In this document: piece by piece, positions 6,073-9,566 of the stretch | Numbering within the stretch: the stretch's first letter is position 1 | Layout: each line of letters opens with the position of its first letter | DNA from: Acidimicrobiia bacterium | GTDB lineage: Bacteria > Actinomycetota > Acidimicrobiia > Acidimicrobiales > Acidimicrobilacustridaceae | Assembly: GCA_018882825.1 (NCBI GenBank) | Contig: VERC01000076.1 | Span: forward strand, 1-9,566 | Direction of reading: 5' to 3' | Length of the DNA stretch: 9,566 bases | Position numbers and translations under genes: made by a program | Notes under the pieces: generated by a model | The model's database searches: none | The model's input: the letters and a program-made list of their open reading frames with translations, nothing else | Told to the model about the DNA's origin: nothing

Positions 6073-6864
6073 ATGCACTGGTCGCTCCTCGCTTGGTCCG
6101 CGCTCGCCATCGTCATCGTCATGGTCGTCACGTGGGCGGTGAGCCTGCCGCTGCGCAACGCCTCGATCATCGATCCGGTGTGGTCGCTCGGCTTCGTGGT
6201 GGTCGGATGGGTGAGCTGGTTCGCCGTGCGCAGCGACGTCGATGCGGTGCGCGCCGGGGTCCTGCTCGCCTTCGTCACGATCTGGGGCCTGCGTCTGTCG
6301 TTGCACCTGTTCACTCGCAACGTGGGTCACGGTGAGGACTTCCGTTATGCGGCGATGCGTCGACGGTGGGGCGACCGGTTCCCGATCGTCAGCCTGTTCA
6401 CGGTGTTCGCCCTGCAGGGCGTGCTCATGTGGATCGTGTCGCTGCCGCTGCAGTTCGGCATCGGCACACCGGGTCGGGCCACCGGCTGGGCCCTCGCCCT
6501 CGTCCTCGGTGCGGCGGTGTGGGTCGTGGGCCTCGCCTTCGAGACCATCGGGGATGCCCAACTGCGTCGCTTCCGGTCCGACCCCGAGTCGTCGGGCAAG
6601 GTCCTCGACACCGGGCTGTGGCGGTGGACCCGGCATCCCAACTACTTCGGTGACGCCTGTGTGTGGTGGGGCATCGGTGTGGTCGCCCTCGGTGCCGGTG
6701 GTTGGGCGTGGATCGCGTTGGTCGGTCCGGTGGTGATGACCACCCTGCTGCGTCGGGTGTCGGGCGTGACGCTGCTGGAGAAGTCGCTGGTGAAGCGACG
6801 TCCGGGTTACACCGAGTACGTGCGCCGGACGAGCCCGTTCGTGCCCCGCCCGCCCCGACCCTGA
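6073..6864 (+). CDS. DUF1295 membrane protein (steroid 5-alpha-reductase-like fold)
   Basis: The 263-residue protein is strongly hydrophobic with about six predicted membrane segments (roughly 4-22, 34-52, 60-78, 106-126, 137-158 and 200-225). The signature DTGLWRWTRHPNYFGDACVWWG, with His188-Pro-Asn-Tyr191, and the C-terminal LLEKSLVKRRPGYTEYVRRTSPFVP identify the DUF1295 family, related to the C-terminal part of steroid 5-alpha-reductases and to isoprenylcysteine methyltransferase-type membrane enzymes. An NADPH-dependent reduction of a lipid or steroid-like enone is possible but is family inference only; most members are uncharacterised. ATG 6073 is the first ATG after an in-frame stop at 6043-6045, and no Shine-Dalgarno is visible, so it may be leaderless or poorly translated. 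It follows the catabolic operon on the same strand but across a 281-bp gap, so co-function with the P450 is only suggestive. Confidence 0.88.
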   Translation: MHWSLLAWSALAIVIVMVVTWAVSLPLRNASIIDPVWSLGFVVVGWVSWFAVRSDVDAVRAGVLLAFVTIWGLRLSLHLFTRNVGHGEDFRYAAMRRRWGDRFPIVSLFTVFALQGVLMWIVSLPLQFGIGTPGRATGWALALVLGAAVWVVGLAFETIGDAQLRRFRSDPESSGKVLDTGLWRWTRHPNYFGDACVWWGIGVVALGAGGWAWIALVGPVVMTTLLRRVSGVTLLEKSLVKRRPGYTEYVRRTSPFVPRPPRP

Positions 6865-6870
6865 GACGCG

Positions 6871-6899
6871 GCGACCGCAGTGGTCGCCACCGGTAGCCT
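6871..6899 (+). promoter_or_regulatory. Candidate promoter for the CHAD-ParA-gluQ operon
   Basis: GCGACC (6871-6876), a 17-bp spacer and TAGCCT (6894-6899, matching TANNNT) lie just after the DUF1295 stop and 28 bases before the GTG start of the CHAD gene. The layout, including a CGGCG shortly after the -10 and AGGGGGAG as ribosome-binding site, repeats that seen before the enoyl-CoA hydratase gene. Confidence 0.45.
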
Positions 6900-6927
6900 C
6901 TCGGCGCACGCCACAGGGGGAGTCGAG

Positions 6928-8442
6928 GTGTCCGAGGTCGAGCGGTTCGAGGTCGTCGCAGTGGGCGACGTCGCCGATGTCCTCGCCGTGCTCGTCGATC
7001 GACTCGGTCTCGTGGTGGAAGTCGACGAGCACGTGGCGCGACGCCGACTCGACTCGGCGGATCGTCGACTGGCCGATGTCGGAGTGGTGCTCGAGCACCG
7101 CAGCACCTCCGACGGGACTGCCGATCTCGTGTGGATCCGGGAAGGCCGAGCCGTGCATCGCATCGTCGGGGTCGCACTCGAACCGCCGGCCGACGCCACG
7201 GCGGCGCGGTTGCCCGTGCGACTGGCGACCGTCGCCGGCGCCGCCCCCTTCGTCACCGACGAGCCGGTCCACTCCCGGCTCGTCTCGTTGTCACGACTCG
7301 ATGACGAGGACAAGACGACCGTGCGCGTGGTCGTCGACGACACCCCGGTCGGCATCGATCCGTCACCGGTTCTCATCGAGGTGGTGGGGCTCCGCGGCTA
7401 TCGGTCCGATGCCGATCGACTCGTCGCCGAACTGCATGAGCACCTCGACGTGCGGGCGACGACCAGGTCGTCGGTCGAGCGGTCGGCGCCGCGGTCGACC
7501 GGGCCGTCGATCACCGGGTCGATGGCGGCCATCGAAGGATGGCGGATGGTGTTGCGTCGACTCACGACGAACATGAACGAACGCTTCGTCGGTGTGTTGT
7601 CGGGACGCGATCCGGAGGACCTCCACGCCTTCCGGGTCGCCGTCCGCCGGATCCGCACCCTCCTGCGCGAGGGGAGGGCGGTGCTCCCGCCCGACGAGCG
7701 GGCCCGCTTCCGGGCCGAGTTCCTCTGGCTCGGCGACGTCACCACGCCGACCCGCGACGCCGACGTGCTCGTCGCCGATCACCCCCGGTTCGTCGTGGAA
7801 CTCGGTGTCGATCATCAGGACTGGTTGGCCCCGATGCTCGAGGTGTTCTGGTCGCACCGGGCCGAGGTGCAGATGCAGATGGCGAACGAGTTGCGATCGA
7901 TACGTCGGATCGAGTTCGGCGCCGCATGGGCGGCGTGGCTCGAGGACGACTCGCGATGGACCACGAGCGCGGCGGCGGACGCGGGCCGACCGCTGGCCGA
8001 AGTGGCGGCGGCGTCGGTCCGCGACGCCCACGCCGAGGTGGTGCGCACCGGCCGACGGATTCGGAAGTCGTCACCACCTTCGGTGCTGCACGACCTGCGC
8101 AAGGACGCCAAGCGTCTCCGGTACCTCCTCGAGTCGTTCGCTCCGGTGTTCGATCCGGATGGGGTGTCGACGATGGCCGAGCCGCTGCGTCGTCTGCAGG
8201 ACGCGTTGGGGACGTTCCAGGACGACGCCGTGCAGGCCGGCGCCGTGCACGATCTCATGGTCGAGCGTGATGACGTCGGACCCGACGTGATGATCGCCAC
8301 CGAATCGGTGATCGAGCATCTCGAGCGCACCAGTCGCCGGGCTCGTGCGCAGTCCCGAAGGGCGTTCGAGGAGTTCGACGATCGACAGGTGCGACGAGCG
8401 GTCGAGCGACTCGTTCCCGAACGGAAGGGTTCGAAGCGATGA
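6928..8442 (+). CDS. CHAD domain protein with degenerate N-terminal CYTH-like domain
   Basis: With GTG 6928 as start the product has 504 residues. AGGGGGAG (6915-6922) sits 5 bases upstream; the longer in-frame start at 6880 would overlap the candidate promoter. The C-terminal half (about 205-490) is a CHAD domain: LHAFRVAVRRIRTLL with His233, EFLWLGDVTTPTRDADVL, then LHDLRKDAKRLRYLLESFAPVF with His388 and LRRLQDALGTFQDDAV, two helical repeats rich in His/Arg/Lys. CHAD domains bind polyphosphate and attach to polyphosphate granules. The first about 170 residues resemble a CYTH (triphosphate tunnel) domain: RRRLDSADRRLADVGVVLEHR recalls its substrate strands, but the ExExK signature is only EVERF, so phosphatase activity is doubtful. 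The C-terminus (RRAVERLVPERKGSKR) is very basic. Its stop overlaps the ParA start (ATGA), so the two are translationally coupled and probably partners. Confidence 0.88.
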   Translation: MSEVERFEVVAVGDVADVLAVLVDRLGLVVEVDEHVARRRLDSADRRLADVGVVLEHRSTSDGTADLVWIREGRAVHRIVGVALEPPADATAARLPVRLATVAGAAPFVTDEPVHSRLVSLSRLDDEDKTTVRVVVDDTPVGIDPSPVLIEVVGLRGYRSDADRLVAELHEHLDVRATTRSSVERSAPRSTGPSITGSMAAIEGWRMVLRRLTTNMNERFVGVLSGRDPEDLHAFRVAVRRIRTLLREGRAVLPPDERARFRAEFLWLGDVTTPTRDADVLVADHPRFVVELGVDHQDWLAPMLEVFWSHRAEVQMQMANELRSIRRIEFGAAWAAWLEDDSRWTTSAAADAGRPLAEVAAASVRDAHAEVVRTGRRIRKSSPPSVLHDLRKDAKRLRYLLESFAPVFDPDGVSTMAEPLRRLQDALGTFQDDAVQAGAVHDLMVERDDVGPDVMIATESVIEHLERTSRRARAQSRRAFEEFDDRQVRRAVERLVPERKGSKR

Positions 8443-9194
8443 GGGTCCTGGCCACCTACAACATCAAGGGTGGGGTCGGGAAGACGGCGACGGCCGTCAA
8501 CCTCGCCCATGTCGCCGCCTCACAGGGCGAGCGAGTGCTGGTGTGGGACCTCGATCCGCAGGGCGCCGCCACCTTCTACTTCCGCGTCAAGCCCAAGGTG
8601 CCCGGAGGCGGCAAGGCGATCGTGAAGGGCTCGTCGGTGCTGGCCGACACCATCAAGGCCACTGATCACGAGAACCTCGACCTGGTTCCCGCCGACTTCT
8701 CCTATCGGCACCTCGACCTGTGGCTCGACGATTCCAGGAAGCCACTGACGCGGATCCGGCGCGCGCTGCGGTCGGTCGCCGAGGACTACGACACCGTCAT
8801 CCTCGACTGCCCTCCCAGTATCTCGTTGACCTCGGAGGGGATCTTCCGAGCCGCCGACGCCCTTGTGGTGCCGACCATCCCGACGACGTTGTCGTTACGG
8901 ACCTACGAGCAGCTCGACCGATTCGTCGACGACAATCCGGACATGGTGCGCGACCTGTGCATCCTCGGGTTCTTCTCGATCGTCGATCGACACCGCCGGC
9001 TCCATCGGCGTTTCATGTCGGAGTTCCGCGCCACCCATCCCGATCTTCTCGAGACCGTGATCGTCAACTCGAGCGACATCGAGCGCATGGGGGTGGAGCG
9101 ACGTCCGGTCGGTTCCTTCGCCCGGGGCTCGCGGGCCGCGAAGTCCTACGAGTCGCTGTGGAACGAGATCGAGCGGAGACTGGCTGGTCGATGA
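8439..9194 (+). CDS. Orphan ParA/MinD-family ATPase
   Basis: This 251-residue protein has the deviant Walker A of ParA-type ATPases, KGGVGKT at 10-16 with signature Lys10 and P-loop Lys15, the Walker A' DLDPQGAAT at 37-45 and the Walker B-like YDTVILDCPPS with Asp123. Such proteins dimerise on ATP, bind nucleoid DNA non-specifically and move plasmids, chromosome origins or large protein cargo when a partner triggers hydrolysis. A basic stretch RHRRLHRR (184-191) and RRPVGSFARGSRAAKS near the C-terminus could contact DNA. There is no N-terminal DNA-binding helix-turn-helix, as in small Soj/McdA-like types, and no ParB or parS nearby. Its ATG overlaps the CHAD stop and its stop overlaps the gluQ start, so it belongs to that operon. 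GGAAGGG 9 bases upstream may help initiation. Likely role: positioning the CHAD protein or its polyphosphate cargo; this is inference. Confidence 0.93.
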   Translation: MRVLATYNIKGGVGKTATAVNLAHVAASQGERVLVWDLDPQGAATFYFRVKPKVPGGGKAIVKGSSVLADTIKATDHENLDLVPADFSYRHLDLWLDDSRKPLTRIRRALRSVAEDYDTVILDCPPSISLTSEGIFRAADALVVPTIPTTLSLRTYEQLDRFVDDNPDMVRDLCILGFFSIVDRHRRLHRRFMSEFRATHPDLLETVIVNSSDIERMGVERRPVGSFARGSRAAKSYESLWNEIERRLAGR

Positions 9195-9566
9195 GCGCCG
9201 GGCGCTTCGCACCCAGCCCGACGGCGACCCTCCACCTCGGCAACCTGCGCACGGCGCTGGTGGCGTGGGCGGCGGCCCGTTCGGTCGGTTCGCCGTTCAT
9301 GGTGCGCATCGAGGACATGGACGCCGTCGCCTGCCGACCCGAGCACGAGCGGTCGGCGCTGGTCGATCTCGAGCGACTGGGTCTCCATCACGACGGGCCC
9401 GTCCTGCGCCAGTCCGAACGGGCCGAGGTGTACGCGGCCGCGATCGACCGTCTGGTCGACGACGATCTGACCTATCCCTGCTACTGCACACGTCGTGAGG
9501 TGCTGGCCGAAGCGGCTGCGGCGGTGGCCGCGTCCCATGGCCGACCGCCGGGCGCCTACGTCGGGA
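9191..9566 (+). CDS. gluQ: Glutamyl-Q-tRNA(Asp) synthetase, N-terminal part (cut by right edge)
   Basis: 125 residues are visible, beginning GRFAPSPTATLHLGNLRTAL: the class I synthetase HIGH motif is HLGN at 15-18, preceded by the FAPSPT block of glutamyl enzymes. FMVRIEDMD follows. YPCYCTRRE with Cys97 and Cys99, then Tyr123 in GAYVG at the edge, fits the zinc site of GluQ-RS (CxC...Y...C), the fourth ligand presumably lying just outside. GluQ-RS activates glutamate without tRNA and attaches it to queuosine in the anticodon of tRNA(Asp). Full-length GltX is the alternative, but its equivalent region usually lacks this CTRRE zinc knuckle. The ATG overlaps the ParA stop (ATGA) with only a weak GGAGA 11 bases upstream, so translation is probably coupled. 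If the host lacks queuosine biosynthesis the substrate would be different. Confidence 0.82.
   Translation, partial: MSAGRFAPSPTATLHLGNLRTALVAWAAARSVGSPFMVRIEDMDAVACRPEHERSALVDLERLGLHHDGPVLRQSERAEVYAAAIDRLVDDDLTYPCYCTRREVLAEAAAAVAASHGRPPGAYVG

Noticed and set aside
6880..6927. Upstream in-frame GTG at 6880 as start of the CHAD protein
   Set aside because: It would place the start inside the candidate promoter and lacks a ribosome-binding site, while GTG 6928 has AGGGGGAG at a good distance and opens directly with the CYTH-like EVERF segment.
5869..7272. Minus-strand open frame of 467 codons across the 281-bp gap and the DUF1295 gene
   Set aside because: Low-complexity His/Arg/Asp/Pro-rich translation, while the plus strand here encodes well-conserved DUF1295 and CYTH/CHAD proteins. 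No ribosome-binding site or domain supports it.
8439..9194. ParA as sign of a plasmid or chromosome partition locus
   Set aside because: No parB, no parS-like 16-bp palindrome, no gidB/gidA neighbours and no plasmid replication gene; the gene sits inside a CHAD-gluQ operon instead.
1..9566. tRNA, rRNA, CRISPR arrays, insertion sequences, riboswitches
   Set aside because: Looked for on both strands by eye; no cloverleaf-like sequence, regularly spaced repeats, transposase-like product or long terminal inverted repeats were found.

Overview
This is a high-GC stretch of bacterial chromosome. Ribosome-binding sites are of the GAGG/AGGGGG type, coding is dense, several stop/start codons overlap as ATGA, and the ORFs show the long opposite-strand shadows typical of high-GC DNA. 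Together with the gene families (alanine dehydrogenase, a FadE-type acyl-CoA dehydrogenase with a crotonase and a soluble P450, actinobacterial-looking GluQ-RS) this points to an actinomycete, plausibly the Acidimicrobiia. That placement is an inference; there is no rRNA or other marker gene here.

Left part (1-2468, minus strand): a three-gene operon read right to left. It holds alanine dehydrogenase (ald), a CoaD/NadD-superfamily nucleotidyltransferase whose start overlaps the ald stop (ATGA), and a Nit1-like carbon-nitrogen hydrolase that runs off the left edge. The 92-bp divergent intergenic region (2469-2560) separates it from a plus-strand unit.

Middle part (2561-5791, plus strand): an enoyl-CoA hydratase, an acyl-CoA dehydrogenase and a cytochrome P450, spaced 31 and 14 bp apart. 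This looks like a small catabolic operon acting on a fatty-acid, isoprenoid or steroid side-chain type substrate: oxygenation, then CoA-thioester dehydrogenation, then hydration. No CoA ligase, redox partner or regulator lies in the window, so the substrate is unknown. A 281-bp non-coding gap (5792-6072) follows. It holds a small hairpin at the P450 stop and a perfect 12-bp inverted repeat that is also a tandem pair of 10-bp palindromes.

Right part (6073-9566, plus strand): a DUF1295 membrane protein, then a second unit with its own candidate promoter. That unit encodes a degenerate-CYTH/CHAD protein, an orphan ParA/MinD-type ATPase and a glutamyl-Q-tRNA(Asp) synthetase cut by the right edge. 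CHAD-ParA and ParA-GluQ both overlap by ATGA, so all three are probably translated together. CHAD domains are known to bind polyphosphate and polyphosphate granules, and ParA-type ATPases position cargo on the nucleoid. The CHAD-ParA pair is therefore the best candidate in this window for a little-described system: ParA-driven positioning or segregation of polyphosphate granules. No tRNA, rRNA, CRISPR array, insertion sequence or prophage gene was seen.
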